This document shows, piece by piece, positions 25,454 through 33,824 of a DNA stretch of 64,000 nucleotides. Under the pieces are notes generated by a model that was not told the origin of the DNA, made no database searches, and was given only the letters and a program-made list of their open reading frames with translations. The translations under genes and the position numbers were made by a program. The stretch comes from Tunturiibacter empetritectus (GTDB taxonomy: Bacteria > Acidobacteriota > Terriglobia > Terriglobales > Acidobacteriaceae): positions 280,843 to 344,842 of the forward strand of contig NZ_JACHDZ010000006.1 in NCBI RefSeq assembly GCF_014201375.1. The letters run 5' to 3'. Numbering within the stretch: the stretch's first letter is position 1; the number at the start of each line of letters is the position of its first letter.

Positions 25454-26977
25454 ATGGCGACGATCAGGCAGGACGACTTTATCCGGAGTGTGGCGGACGC
25501 GCTGCAGTACATCAGCTTCTACCATCCGGTGGACTACATTACGAACCTGGCACGGGCCTACGAGATGGAGCAGAGCCACGCCGCGAAGGATGCGATGGCG
25601 CAGATTCTTATCAACTCGCGGATGTGCGCGGAGGGACATCGGCCGATCTGCCAGGACACGGGAATTGTGACGGCGTTCGTGAAGGTCGGGATGGAGGTTC
25701 GGTGGGAGCCCGGCATCGGCGGCATGATGACGATGCAGGAGATGGTCGATGAAGGCGTGCGCGAGGCGTGGCGGAACGCCGATAACGTGCTGCGGCCGAG
25801 CATCCTCGAAGACCCGGCGTTTACGCGGAGAAACACAGGTGACAACACGCCGTCGATGGTGGTGGTCGAGTTGGTGGAAGGCGGCGAGGTGGACGTTACG
25901 GTGGCGTCGAAGGGCGGAGGCTCGGAGGCGAAGAGCAAGTTTGCGATGTTGAATCCGTCGGACTCGGTGGTGGACTGGGTCTTGGCGACGGTGCCGACGA
26001 TGGGCGCGGGATGGTGTCCTCCGGGGATGCTGGGAATCGGGATCGGTGGGACCGCGGAGAAGGCGATGGTGATGGCGAAGGAGTCGCTGATGGACCCGAT
26101 CGACATGCAGGAGCTAATCGCGCGTGGGGCGAAGACGAAGATTGAAGAGCTGCGGATCGAGTTGTATCACAAGATCAACCGGCTGGGCATCGGAGCGCAG
26201 GGGCTGGGCGGGCTGACGACTGTGCTTGACGTGAAGATTATGGACTTTCCGACGCATGCGGCCAATTTGCCAGTCGCGATGATTCCGAACTGCGCAGCGA
26301 CCCGGCATCTGCACTTCCATCTGGATGGCAGCGGGCCGGTGATGGTGGATCCGCCTAAGCTGGATGCGTGGCCGAAGCTGGAGTACGACGTACACACGGC
26401 GCGGCGGGTTGACCTGAATACGGTGACGCACGAGGACGTTAAGACGTGGAAGCCGGGCGAAGTGATTCTGCTCTCGGGCAAATTGCTGACCGGGCGCGAC
26501 GCGGCTCACAAGCGAATGACCGACATGCTGACGCGAGGCGAGAAGCTTCCAGTCGACTTCAAAAACCGGTTTATCTACTACGTTGGGCCGGTGGAAGCGG
26601 TGCGCGACGAGGCCGTGGGGCCTGCGGGACCGACGACCGCAACGCGCATGGACAAGTTCACGCGACAGATGCTGGCTGAGACCGGCCTGCTGGGAATGAT
26701 CGGCAAGGCGGAGCGCGGACCTGCCGGGATCGATGCCATTCGCGAGTTCGAGGCGGTCTATCTGATCGCGATTGGCGGCGCCGCGTATCTGGTCTCGAAG
26801 GCGATCAAGAGCTCGAAGGTCCTGGCGTTCGCGGACCTTGGGATGGAGGCGATCTACGAGTTCGAGATCCAGGATATGCCGGTGACCGTGGCGGTCGATA
26901 CCAAAGGCACCAGCGTGCATACGACGGGGCCGGAGGAGTGGTCGCGCAGAATCGCCGGGATTCCGATCCTGCAATAG
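25454..26977 (+). CDS. Class I fumarate hydratase (iron-sulfur)
   Basis: A 507-residue single-chain fumarase catalysing reversible hydration of fumarate to L-malate in the TCA cycle. Three cysteines fit the [4Fe-4S] ligands: Cys66 in HRPICQDTG, Cys188 in GAGWCPPGMLG and Cys280 in MIPNCAATRH. The alpha domain covers about 1-290 and the beta domain (GEVILLSGKLLTGRDAAHKR, YYVGPVEAVRDEAVGPAGPTTATRMD) the rest, fused as in FumA. TAGGAGGGC precedes the ATG. A 34-base piece of its 3' end recurs beyond the next gene. The cluster makes it oxygen-sensitive by family knowledge. Confidence 0.96.
   Translation: MATIRQDDFIRSVADALQYISFYHPVDYITNLARAYEMEQSHAAKDAMAQILINSRMCAEGHRPICQDTGIVTAFVKVGMEVRWEPGIGGMMTMQEMVDEGVREAWRNADNVLRPSILEDPAFTRRNTGDNTPSMVVVELVEGGEVDVTVASKGGGSEAKSKFAMLNPSDSVVDWVLATVPTMGAGWCPPGMLGIGIGGTAEKAMVMAKESLMDPIDMQELIARGAKTKIEELRIELYHKINRLGIGAQGLGGLTTVLDVKIMDFPTHAANLPVAMIPNCAATRHLHFHLDGSGPVMVDPPKLDAWPKLEYDVHTARRVDLNTVTHEDVKTWKPGEVILLSGKLLTGRDAAHKRMTDMLTRGEKLPVDFKNRFIYYVGPVEAVRDEAVGPAGPTTATRMDKFTRQMLAETGLLGMIGKAERGPAGIDAIREFEAVYLIAIGGAAYLVSKAIKSSKVLAFADLGMEAIYEFEIQDMPVTVAVDTKGTSVHTTGPEEWSRRIAGIPILQ
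26906..26939 (+). repeat. Direct repeat, copy 1 (inside fumarase 3' end)
   Basis: This 34-base segment encodes GTSVHTTGPEE near the fumarase C-terminus. A copy with three mismatches lies at 27762-27795, on the far side of the FkbM gene, in the same orientation. Confidence 0.85.
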
Positions 26978-27016
26978 ATTTTTGTCATGCGCGCACTCGA
27001 TATTGAGAAGGCGCAG

Positions 27017-27715
27017 CTATGCTGGTTGCTGAGAGTGGCTGCGCTGCAGTTCGGCATAACGTGATTCATCGAGGAGAAAGGTGTAATCACCTCGCTTTTT
27101 ATGGATGAGCCGATAGCCCGCACGATGGAGCCTTGCGATCGTCTTCAACGTCTGGCCAGGCCTGAGCCACGAGTGAAATTCGACGCATAACTGCCGAACC
27201 GGGATGCATTGATCGAGGAGCTGATTGACGATATCGAACTCAAAACCTTCGATATCCATCTTCAGCAGATCGATGTAAGAGTCGCCGTTTGTGCTCATGA
27301 TCGTGCCAAGGTCATAGCAGTCAAACTGGATGGTTTCGACGCCATCCTGCACTACGGAATACGATCCTTCCGCAGCGTCTTTTGGCAGGGAAAATTCAAT
27401 GGACCCGCTGTGAACTGCGAGCCCAACGGGGAAGAACTTGATGTTCGTGATGTCAGACTTCTCCACAGTGGCTATGCCGGTTGGAGAAGGATCAAAGACC
27501 AGGACAGGCTCAGCCGCCATCTTTGCCAACGCCACTTCGAAGCTCATGTCGAGACCGACGCCTGCACAGTAAATGACCCTAAGTGGCTCGCTGACGTTTA
27601 TGTACCAACCACCACTATCTATATCTCCTACCGGCCTGATGTCTGGGGAAGACGAGCAGAAGAACCCGTCCACAGTGGCGCGCGCTTTGTTTCGAAGCTC
27701 CAACACGAGTGCCAT
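27017..27715 (-). CDS. FkbM-family SAM-dependent methyltransferase
   Basis: A 232-residue enzyme. It shows an adapted SAM motif (VIYCAGVGLDMSFEVALAK, with VFDPSP as the second strand), DLLKMDIEGFEFDIVNQLL as the FkbM hallmark, and VRQLCVEFHSWL as the last core strand. Family members O-methylate sugars, natural products or polysaccharides; the substrate here is unknown. ATG 27715 is used; an in-frame TTG at 27739 would add 8 residues, and neither has a good ribosome binding site. It is convergent with fumarase and lies between two copies of the fumarase 3' end, which suggests a late arrival. The DNA looks more AT-rich than fumarase. Confidence 0.85.
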   Translation of the reverse strand: MALVLELRNKARATVDGFFCSSSPDIRPVGDIDSGGWYINVSEPLRVIYCAGVGLDMSFEVALAKMAAEPVLVFDPSPTGIATVEKSDITNIKFFPVGLAVHSGSIEFSLPKDAAEGSYSVVQDGVETIQFDCYDLGTIMSTNGDSYIDLLKMDIEGFEFDIVNQLLDQCIPVRQLCVEFHSWLRPGQTLKTIARLHRAGYRLIHKKRGDYTFLLDESRYAELQRSHSQQPA

Positions 27716-27761
27716 TGCATTGATTTTAGATGCAGGCAATGATCGAGGCGGTCAAAATTAC

Positions 27762-27795
27762 GGCACCAGCGTGCACGCGACGGGACCGGAGGAGT
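27762..27795 (+). repeat. Direct repeat, copy 2: relic of a fumarase 3' end
   Basis: The segment would encode GTSVHATGPEES, almost identical to the fumarase C-terminus, but it is preceded by unrelated sequence and soon hits a stop. It is a remnant of a second or displaced fumarase end. Confidence 0.8.
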
Positions 27796-27948
27796 CATTC
27801 CGCAGTAGCTGCGCGCGGCTGTCGGTCTGTGTCTCTGGTACCCCCTCTCCCCTCGATAAAGTGCTAAAGTATTCAAAAAAGACGGCTTAGCTTGGTACTT
27901 TCGGTGTAAACTACGCTCTTCAAAGGGTTTAGCTAAAAGCTGTTTACT

Positions 27949-27991
27949 AAAGAGTAAAGGCCCCGATGGATAGTCGGGGCCTTTACTCTTT
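27949..27991 (+). terminator. 18-bp perfect hairpin, terminator-like
   Basis: AAAGAGTAAAGGCCCCGA (27949-27966), loop TGGATAG, and its exact complement (27974-27991), followed by TCTCTACTT. A competing small hairpin, TTTACT-AAAG-AGTAAA (27943-27958), overlaps the left arm. No gene of this strand ends close by; the nearest is the fumarase relic. It may be the original fumarase terminator or the end of an unannotated small RNA. Confidence 0.7.
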
Positions 27992-28214
27992 CTCTACTTA
28001 CCATTATAGCAATTGAGGCGGGCGTTTATGACAGGAGTATCTCTTTGAAATGAGATAGGTTAAGTGAGTTTTGGGCTTGACAGAATCGGGCAGTGGGTCC
28101 GTTTGACCCGTTGATGTGAAAATTGCCTATAACCCGATTTCGCGGGCGCTACGGGCTTACTTCCGGTTTGCCCGATATCCAGGGCAATCGCTGATCGGAC
28201 ATATCGGACTCCAA

Positions 28215-29045
28215 TCAAAGCTTCCCCGAGCGCCGAGCCGCGAGGTAAAGGCTTGCGTGTGGTGCCGTGGATCGCTGGCCAAGGACTTCCAAGGCTGAGA
28301 TCCATGCCTTCGGAGTTGTTCCAAACGTCCGGCGGAACATTTCGACAAAGGCACTAGACTGGCAATAACCGACCCTGTAGGCTACTTCCTTGATCGATCG
28401 TCCTGAAACTAATAACTCCACTGCTTTCGTTAGTCGGACCTGTCGTCGCCACGATTCAAAGCTGGTGCCAATGTCTTTACGAAACGCTCTCTCGATCGTC
28501 CTGACGCTGACACCTGCCTCGGAACATAGAACTGCCATTGGCTTCGATTCGGCTGGATTCCGCAATATTGCCTGAGCTACTGCAAGTGCTCTCTCCTCTC
28601 GTGGCAGTGTCACAAAGGTGGGCATGGGGGAGGCCTTTTGAAGCTGATGAATTAGCGTGTCGCGAAGGCCACACTCGTAGCGATTCCGCATACGAAGCTG
28701 ACCAATGCTTACGGTTTCGACAATGAGTTCTCGCAGCAATGGAGTCACATGGAGCACCGCGCAACGTGGCTCCAATCCTGCGACCAACCCAGTCCGCAGG
28801 TAAAGCGTGCGCATCGAGACAGGTCCTGGCATCTGGATCCGATGGAGGGTTCGCGCTGCAATCCACAGTGCAAAATGCGGCGGGATCAACCACATGCTCT
28901 GGTCGGAAGATACTTCCATAAGGCCGCTGATTGCGTAGATCAGTTGATCCGACCCATGTGCGTGTTCTGGCACCTGAAACCTGGAAGGGTATTCATAGGC
29001 GAGCGTCGCAACAGAAACACCGCGCTTCGGATCATATTCTGTCAA
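28215..29045 (-). CDS. AraC-family transcriptional regulator
   Basis: About 276 residues. An N-terminal cupin-like sensing domain (PEHAHGSDQLIYAISGLMEV, then WLIPPHFALWIAARTLHRI) precedes a C-terminal AraC DNA-binding domain with two helix-turn-helix units (MAVLCSEAGVSVRTIERAFRKDIG and IKEVAYRVGYCQSSAFVEMFRRTFGTTPKAW). The frame is open to TTG 29108, but a promoter and palindrome occupy 29055-29101, and transcription should start near 29066; TTG 29045 is therefore preferred. It probably represses or activates itself and the divergent VOC gene. The inducer is unknown. Confidence 0.88.
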   Translation of the reverse strand: MTEYDPKRGVSVATLAYEYPSRFQVPEHAHGSDQLIYAISGLMEVSSDQSMWLIPPHFALWIAARTLHRIQMPGPVSMRTLYLRTGLVAGLEPRCAVLHVTPLLRELIVETVSIGQLRMRNRYECGLRDTLIHQLQKASPMPTFVTLPREERALAVAQAILRNPAESKPMAVLCSEAGVSVRTIERAFRKDIGTSFESWRRQVRLTKAVELLVSGRSIKEVAYRVGYCQSSAFVEMFRRTFGTTPKAWISALEVLGQRSTAPHASLYLAARRSGKL

Positions 29046-29054
29046 AACTTTAGC

Positions 29055-29100
29055 TTGTCGCAATAGAGATATATTATGTCGCAAGAACACTCTTGCGACA
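29055..29100. promoter_or_regulatory. Operator with three TGTCGCAA boxes
   Basis: TGTCGCAAGA (29077-29086) and TCTTGCGACA (29091-29100) form a perfect 10-bp palindrome around ACAC, and a third box TTGTCGCAA lies at 29055-29063. The palindrome overlaps the proposed araC-type promoter. It is the obvious binding site for the regulator encoded at 28215-29045, though AraC proteins more often bind direct repeats. Confidence 0.7.
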
Positions 29101-29101
29101 A
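29073..29101 (-). promoter_or_regulatory. Promoter of the AraC-family gene
   Basis: On the minus strand TTGTCG (29101-29096) and CATAAT (29078-29073) are separated by exactly 17 bases. The start site would be near 29066, giving a leader of about 20 bases to TTG 29045. The palindromic operator covers the promoter, which implies autoregulation. Confidence 0.5.
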
Positions 29102-29127
29102 CCTGCAAAGAAGCTCATCATAGCCGC

Positions 29128-29532
29128 ATGTCACAACAGTCTGGACTCGGCAACTACAACATCATCGGATTTGTCTCCATCGTCGACGTACCCCGCGCGA
29201 GGGATTTCTATAAGGACACTCTTGGGCTTCGCCTTGTCATGGAAGAGCCACCGTTCGCGTTAGTCTTTGAGGCCAACGGCATCATGCTGCGTCTCGGCAT
29301 GGCTAAAGAACTCCCGCCAGCCCATGGCACGGTGTTGGGTTGGCAAGTCCCAGAGATCACGGCAACCGTTAGGAATTTGGCACAAGCCGGAGTTCGCTTC
29401 GAGCACTATGGGGGTATGAACCAGGATGAGCTAGGCATCTGGACTTCACCGACCGGCGCGAAGGTCGCCTGGTTCAAAGACCCCGACGGGAATACTTTGA
29501 GTGTCTCGGAACATCCAGAGCTGAAGAAGTGA
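29128..29532 (+). CDS. VOC-family protein (glyoxalase/bleomycin-resistance fold)
   Basis: A 134-residue single-domain VOC protein. The beta-alpha-beta-beta-beta units begin with NIIGFVSIVDVPRARDFYKDTLGLRLVMEE and end with VAWFKDPDGNTLSVSEH, a classical metal-binding strand with Asp/Glu nearby. Family members include glyoxalase I, dioxygenases and antibiotic-binding proteins; the particular activity cannot be assigned. Divergent from an AraC-type regulator over a palindromic operator, so expression is probably inducible. Confidence 0.9.
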   Translation: MSQQSGLGNYNIIGFVSIVDVPRARDFYKDTLGLRLVMEEPPFALVFEANGIMLRLGMAKELPPAHGTVLGWQVPEITATVRNLAQAGVRFEHYGGMNQDELGIWTSPTGAKVAWFKDPDGNTLSVSEHPELKK

Positions 29533-29758
29533 GCCTCTCGAGACCTTGATCGGATTGCCATCTGTGCGGTAGGTTCCGGTTAGGCGGCTACTCGGAGACA
29601 ATCCGGTCAACTGACAATCCGAACTGCGCCTTAGTTATAGAAAATGGTGTGACCGGCAGATAGTGTTGGCAACCCAAACTGATCCACTACTGGAGAATTT
29701 TGGCTTTGGCTTCCCAGGTAGACGCGGCAGGGTTCAGTAGAGGAGGGGATGCGGGACG

Positions 29759-30451
29759 CTAGGTGATGCGGGACGGATGCTCTGCCGGGGGCACCGGCTT
29801 GGGCTTTCGGCTGAGGACGAAGCTGCGACGCTTGCGGCGTTTGTCGGAGGCGTGGTCGATCTTCTTCCAGAAGCCGATGAAATAGTCGACCGCTGAGATG
29901 ATCGACACGATGGTCATCCAATAGATGGCGGTGACGGCGACGAAGTGAACGCCGACGATGTACCCTCCCCAGTTCCAGTAGTCCCAGCGATGCGCGAGAA
30001 TGGCCGCAACGACCGAGACGATCTGAATGACGGTCTTGAGCTTTCCGATCTCGCTGGCTTCGATGGTGAAGCCTTCGGTGGCGGCGATGGAGCGGAGACC
30101 TGAGACTAGGAACTCGCGGCCGATGACCAGGACTGCGATCCAGGGTGGGACGATGCGCGGGTTGTAGGCGACCAGGACGATGTACGCTGCCGTGACCAGG
30201 AGCTTGTCGGCGAGAGGGTCGAGCAGCATGCCCATGGTGGTGATCTGTTTGCGGCGGCGGGCGAGGTAGCCGTCGAGGCCGTCGGTGATGGCGGCAAGGA
30301 TGAAGACGATGCTGGCGATGATCTCCTGTTCGCCGCCACGCAGGCCCACGGCTCCGTGTCCGCCGGTGAAGGGGAAGGCGGGCGAGAGGATCCAGATGAG
30401 CAGAGGCACGCATGCGATACGGCTCATCGTGATGGAGTTGGGCAGGTTCAT
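29759..30451 (-). CDS. pgsA: CDP-diacylglycerol--glycerol-3-phosphate 3-phosphatidyltransferase
   Basis: A 230-residue membrane enzyme making phosphatidylglycerol phosphate from CDP-diacylglycerol and glycerol 3-phosphate. The CDP-alcohol phosphotransferase signature D-G-x2-A-R-x8-G-x3-D-x3-D is complete across the stretch starting ITDGLDGYLARRR and ending LLDPLADKL. About five helices are present, and the C-terminal 35 residues are basic and soluble. ATG 30451 (MNLPNSITMSRI) is chosen because the family begins this way; the frame stays open upstream to 30580 with unlikely sequence. Not in an operon. Confidence 0.93.
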   Translation of the reverse strand: MNLPNSITMSRIACVPLLIWILSPAFPFTGGHGAVGLRGGEQEIIASIVFILAAITDGLDGYLARRRKQITTMGMLLDPLADKLLVTAAYIVLVAYNPRIVPPWIAVLVIGREFLVSGLRSIAATEGFTIEASEIGKLKTVIQIVSVVAAILAHRWDYWNWGGYIVGVHFVAVTAIYWMTIVSIISAVDYFIGFWKKIDHASDKRRKRRSFVLSRKPKPVPPAEHPSRIT

Positions 30452-30739
30452 CGAGAGGTTACACGGTGCGCATCGAGAGTACGCGACACAATAGCATTCT
30501 GCCACAGTAAGACGCGTGAAAGTGCGAAAGGCTAACGGCAGCTTTAGGTTGCGGGGCGCTACCTTGGCGGCTATCGACAAGATAGCGGAGGACTTTAGCG
30601 AAACGGGCTGGCGTTTCGACGGCTCGGCGGACGCTTCTCCTTCCCTCCCGAAACAGGCGTTCTACCTGGACTCTAACTTCAGATGCACCTCTCTGTTCCT
30701 TCGATAACGCCGATAGAGAAGTAGTTCGAGCGTTTCGAT

Positions 30740-33700
30740 ATGCCGATTCGTGGTGTCTTGCCGAGGACGATAGCCTTCTGCTCGCTAAGCCTGATGGCTG
30801 CGACGGCGCAGCAGTTTCAACAGCCCGCGCAGCAGTTTCAACAGCCTCTGATGATTGCTACGGGGAGTTGGCCCTCTGGAGTTGTGGCGGGCGATGTGAA
30901 CGGAGACGGCCGGGCCGACCTGCTCTACACCGACTACGGCGCTACAGCGACCTCGTCGACGACTCATATCCTGCTCAGCAACGGGGACGGAAGCTTCGCA
31001 CCCGGCCAGACACTGGCTACCGCGGGGGCTTCGATTGCCGTCGCAGACTTCAATCACGACGGGCATGTGGACCTGGCGTGGGTTTGGGGCGCGGTCGGGC
31101 TCGGGAAGGCTTATCTGGCGCTGGGGAACGGCGATGGAACCTTCAGGCCGGCGCAGGAACTTGGGACCTTCGCGATTCTCGGAACGAATGCGCCTGGGTT
31201 CCGCTACGTGATGGGGGCGCAGCTGAACGATACGGGGACCCTGGACCTGTTGGTGGAGGATGCCGCGAACCCTTCGCTGATTACGATGACGAGCGATGCG
31301 AGCGGAGTTCTGGTGAGGATCGTCGGAACGCGGCTCGTGGGCGGCGTTGGGCCGATGGCAACTGCAGATCTGAATGGGGATGGTCACACCGACCTGGTGA
31401 TTCAGTCCGTCGTCAGCGGCGCGGTGGATGTGTTTCTTGGATCGGCCAATGGACTGCTGACCCCTTTCGGGAGCTTTGCCGGCTCAAGCGCGACGCGGAG
31501 CATGCTGCTGCATGACGTCGACGGCGACGGACATCCCGACCTGGTGTTGGAGGGCGTCGATGGACGGATTGAGATCTTTCATGGAGACGCCGATGGAAGT
31601 TTTTCGACCAGATCTGAGGGCGGAAGTGGGAGCCCAGATGCGACGACTGGTTTGGGGGGACACCTGGTCGGGGTGACGGATATCGCAAGACGCCACAATT
31701 TTTATACGGCGACTCCCGCTGGCATCAGCGTTCTTTTTGAGCAGAGTGATTTGAGCCTGACGCTAAAGGGGATCTACAACGCGGGGCCGGGGCGGACGAG
31801 CTTTGCAGCGGCGGACTTCAACGGCGACGGCGTTCTGGATGTGGCGGTGGATTCGCCTGAGGGAATCGCAGTTCTGTTGGGGAGTGCGGATGGAGGACTT
31901 GGAAGTTCCCGCGCGTTTTCGGCTGGTCAACCGGCGCTGAGGGGAGCTTTGGGAGAGTTCAGCGGATCGGGCAATCTGGATGCGGTTGTGAATATTTCGG
32001 CTTCGCAGGCGCTGTTGCTGCATGGGAATGGAGACGGAACGTTCTCCTCTGTCGCGACACCGACGGCCGCGCTGGTGAGTACGACCGTGGAGGTTCAGGT
32101 TGCCGGCTTGCCGGGAGCGCCGCAGGGAGCGGGACTTGTGCAGACCGCGTCAGTCACGGTCGATCTCGATGGAGATGGCAATCAGGACGTGATCGCGGCG
32201 TGCGACAACACGAGCGCCGATCACGCTCACCCGACCGCAGCCGCAGCAAATGCAATCTATCTCTGGTATGGGAGCGCCGACGGAAGCTTCTCGACGCCTG
32301 TGGTAATGACGCCATCACGAAACTTCTACCAGTTGGCGGCGATCGATTTGGACGGCGATGGGCGGCCGGACCTGGTGATGAGCGATGGATATGTGGTGAG
32401 CGTGCAGAGCAATCTTGGCGGGCGGGCCTTTGGGGCGGAGGCGCACTTCCTTGCAGGAATGGGAATCAATTCGATCTCTGCCGGAGATGTGAACAGGGAT
32501 GGATTTACGGATCTTGTTGTTGCCAATGGCGGGACGGTGATTGCGAACTCGGCGTTGGGGCCAACGACGCCAGCGAGCGACGATGTCATTACCGGTGCGA
32601 TCACGGTGCTGCTCAACACGGCCAAAACGAAACCTGTTTCAGGCGTGCTCACAGCTGCGCCGAACGCGACGGACTATGGCGAGAGCTTTACGATTGTGGC
32701 GCAGGTCACTCCTCCGGCAGATGGCCCACAGGTGACGGGAACTGTGATGTTTTCTCTCGACGGCAAGATGCTCGGGAGGGTGCCTGTGAGCGGCGGTGTG
32801 GCTTCGATCACGGTTTCTGGAACGACGCCGATCGGACGGCATGCATTGACAGCAGAGTACAGCGGGAGCTCCGCCTACAACAGCATCGTATTGAACGGGA
32901 CGCACGCAGTAACGGGCATTTCGACCACGGTGGTCTTTACGATTTCGACACCGTCGACGATCTACTTCGGACAGACGGTCAGTGGGTCTGCGATAGTGAC
33001 TGCGAGCGATGGCAGCACGCCGACCGGGACAATCTCTTTTTTTGACGGCACAACGAACATCTGCACAATCGCTGTAACCCAGACGGCAAGCTGCCCCGCG
33101 AGTGCAGGCTCCGGATTCGCAGTAGGGAGACATACCCTGACTGCGGTGTACTCCGGAGATGCAACGCATCAGGGATCGACCTCCGCACCGGTAACGGTGA
33201 CGGTGCTGCCGGTGACGACGACAACGAATGCATTCAGCATTTCGGTGACTGGCTCCGCGACTACGAAGGTGGGCGGGACGGTCAGCCTGCAGGTGACAGT
33301 GACTCCTCAGGCCGGGTATATGCAGCCGGTGCAGTTATCGTGCAGCGATCTTCCCTCGGAGGCGACCTGTATCTTCGCAGCGTCAACGATTCCTGGAGGT
33401 GGCGGGACGACGACTCTGCAGGTGAGCATGATGGCTCCACGATCCTGCGAGGTCGCGGACTCCGAGTCGCGGACGGCTGGTCTGCCGTTTGCGGGTACGA
33501 CTCTTGCTGCGCTGGTTGTATTGCTCATCCCGGGTAAGCGGCGTCGGACGATTCGAAACTTGCTGGTGGCAGTTCTTGCCATCAGCGGAACGGCTTCGCT
33601 GACCGGATGTGGAGCCTGCACCGACCTGGGGACCAAGCCAGGCAGCTATACGATTCGAGTCGTCGGGACAGAATCTGGAACGGCAGCCAGCATCGTGTCG

Positions 33701-33742
33701 GCCGTCGTGTCAGCCAGGATAAAAGTGATCGTGCAGGAGTAG
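30740..33742 (+). CDS. Large secreted FG-GAP/VCBS and Ig-like repeat protein
   Basis: A 1000-residue exported protein. After a signal peptide (about 1-23) and two AQQFQQP repeats come many FG-GAP/VCBS units with calcium-binding DVNGDGRADL-type loops (about residues 45-610), predicted to form a beta-propeller. Two bacterial Ig-like (group 3) domains follow (about 630-820; SLDGKMLGRVPVSGG, FFDGTTNICTIAV), then a domain up to about 905. The end is peculiar: a hydrophobic helix (FAGTTLAALVVLLIPG), basic KRRRTIR, a second helix ending LTGCGACTD, and a last strand domain. This layout recurs in acidobacterial surface proteins. Ligand unknown. Confidence 0.85.
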   Translation: MPIRGVLPRTIAFCSLSLMAATAQQFQQPAQQFQQPLMIATGSWPSGVVAGDVNGDGRADLLYTDYGATATSSTTHILLSNGDGSFAPGQTLATAGASIAVADFNHDGHVDLAWVWGAVGLGKAYLALGNGDGTFRPAQELGTFAILGTNAPGFRYVMGAQLNDTGTLDLLVEDAANPSLITMTSDASGVLVRIVGTRLVGGVGPMATADLNGDGHTDLVIQSVVSGAVDVFLGSANGLLTPFGSFAGSSATRSMLLHDVDGDGHPDLVLEGVDGRIEIFHGDADGSFSTRSEGGSGSPDATTGLGGHLVGVTDIARRHNFYTATPAGISVLFEQSDLSLTLKGIYNAGPGRTSFAAADFNGDGVLDVAVDSPEGIAVLLGSADGGLGSSRAFSAGQPALRGALGEFSGSGNLDAVVNISASQALLLHGNGDGTFSSVATPTAALVSTTVEVQVAGLPGAPQGAGLVQTASVTVDLDGDGNQDVIAACDNTSADHAHPTAAAANAIYLWYGSADGSFSTPVVMTPSRNFYQLAAIDLDGDGRPDLVMSDGYVVSVQSNLGGRAFGAEAHFLAGMGINSISAGDVNRDGFTDLVVANGGTVIANSALGPTTPASDDVITGAITVLLNTAKTKPVSGVLTAAPNATDYGESFTIVAQVTPPADGPQVTGTVMFSLDGKMLGRVPVSGGVASITVSGTTPIGRHALTAEYSGSSAYNSIVLNGTHAVTGISTTVVFTISTPSTIYFGQTVSGSAIVTASDGSTPTGTISFFDGTTNICTIAVTQTASCPASAGSGFAVGRHTLTAVYSGDATHQGSTSAPVTVTVLPVTTTTNAFSISVTGSATTKVGGTVSLQVTVTPQAGYMQPVQLSCSDLPSEATCIFAASTIPGGGGTTTLQVSMMAPRSCEVADSESRTAGLPFAGTTLAALVVLLIPGKRRRTIRNLLVAVLAISGTASLTGCGACTDLGTKPGSYTIRVVGTESGTAASIVSAVVSARIKVIVQE
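30806..30847 (+). repeat. Tandem 2 x 21-bp repeat
   Basis: Two units of GCGCAGCAGTTTCAACAGCC plus C or T lie head to tail at 30806-30826 and 30827-30847. They encode AQQFQQP twice, just at the start of the mature FG-GAP protein. Replication slippage could change copy number without breaking the frame. Confidence 0.85.
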
Positions 33743-33778
33743 CTGCTCAGCTACCGGACGATAGTAAGTGACAGCAAA

Positions 33779-33803
33779 AGAGGCAGCCTTGTGAGCTGCC
33801 TCT
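33779..33803 (-). terminator. Terminator between FG-GAP and glutamate dehydrogenase genes
   Basis: AGAGGCAGC (33779-33787) and GCTGCCTCT (33795-33803) form a 9-bp stem with a 7-base loop. On the minus strand TTTTGCTG follows, so it ends the gdh transcript 22 bases after the stop at 33825. A shorter hairpin, GTAGCT-GCTC-AGCTAC (33739-33754), lies at the FG-GAP stop. Confidence 0.7.
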
Positions 33804-33824
33804 CGGCTTGTTGTTGCAGGAGCG

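Larger units (their letters stand above)
27740..28214. other. Spacer with a fumarase relic and a strong hairpin
   Basis: Apart from the relic at 27762-27795 and the 18-bp hairpin at 27949-27991, this 475-base AT-richer stretch has no convincing gene. A TTGACC (about 28105) and TATAAC (about 28130) pair 19 bases apart could form a plus-strand promoter reading antisense to the araC-type gene, but the spacing is poor. Confidence 0.5.

Noticed and set aside
28116..28298. 60-residue plus-strand frame overlapping the araC-type gene end
   Set aside because: No ribosome binding site and half of it is antisense to the regulator.
30516..30707. 63-residue frame between pgsA and the FG-GAP gene
   Set aside because: No ribosome binding site, no recognisable pattern, and it occupies the region needed for promoters.
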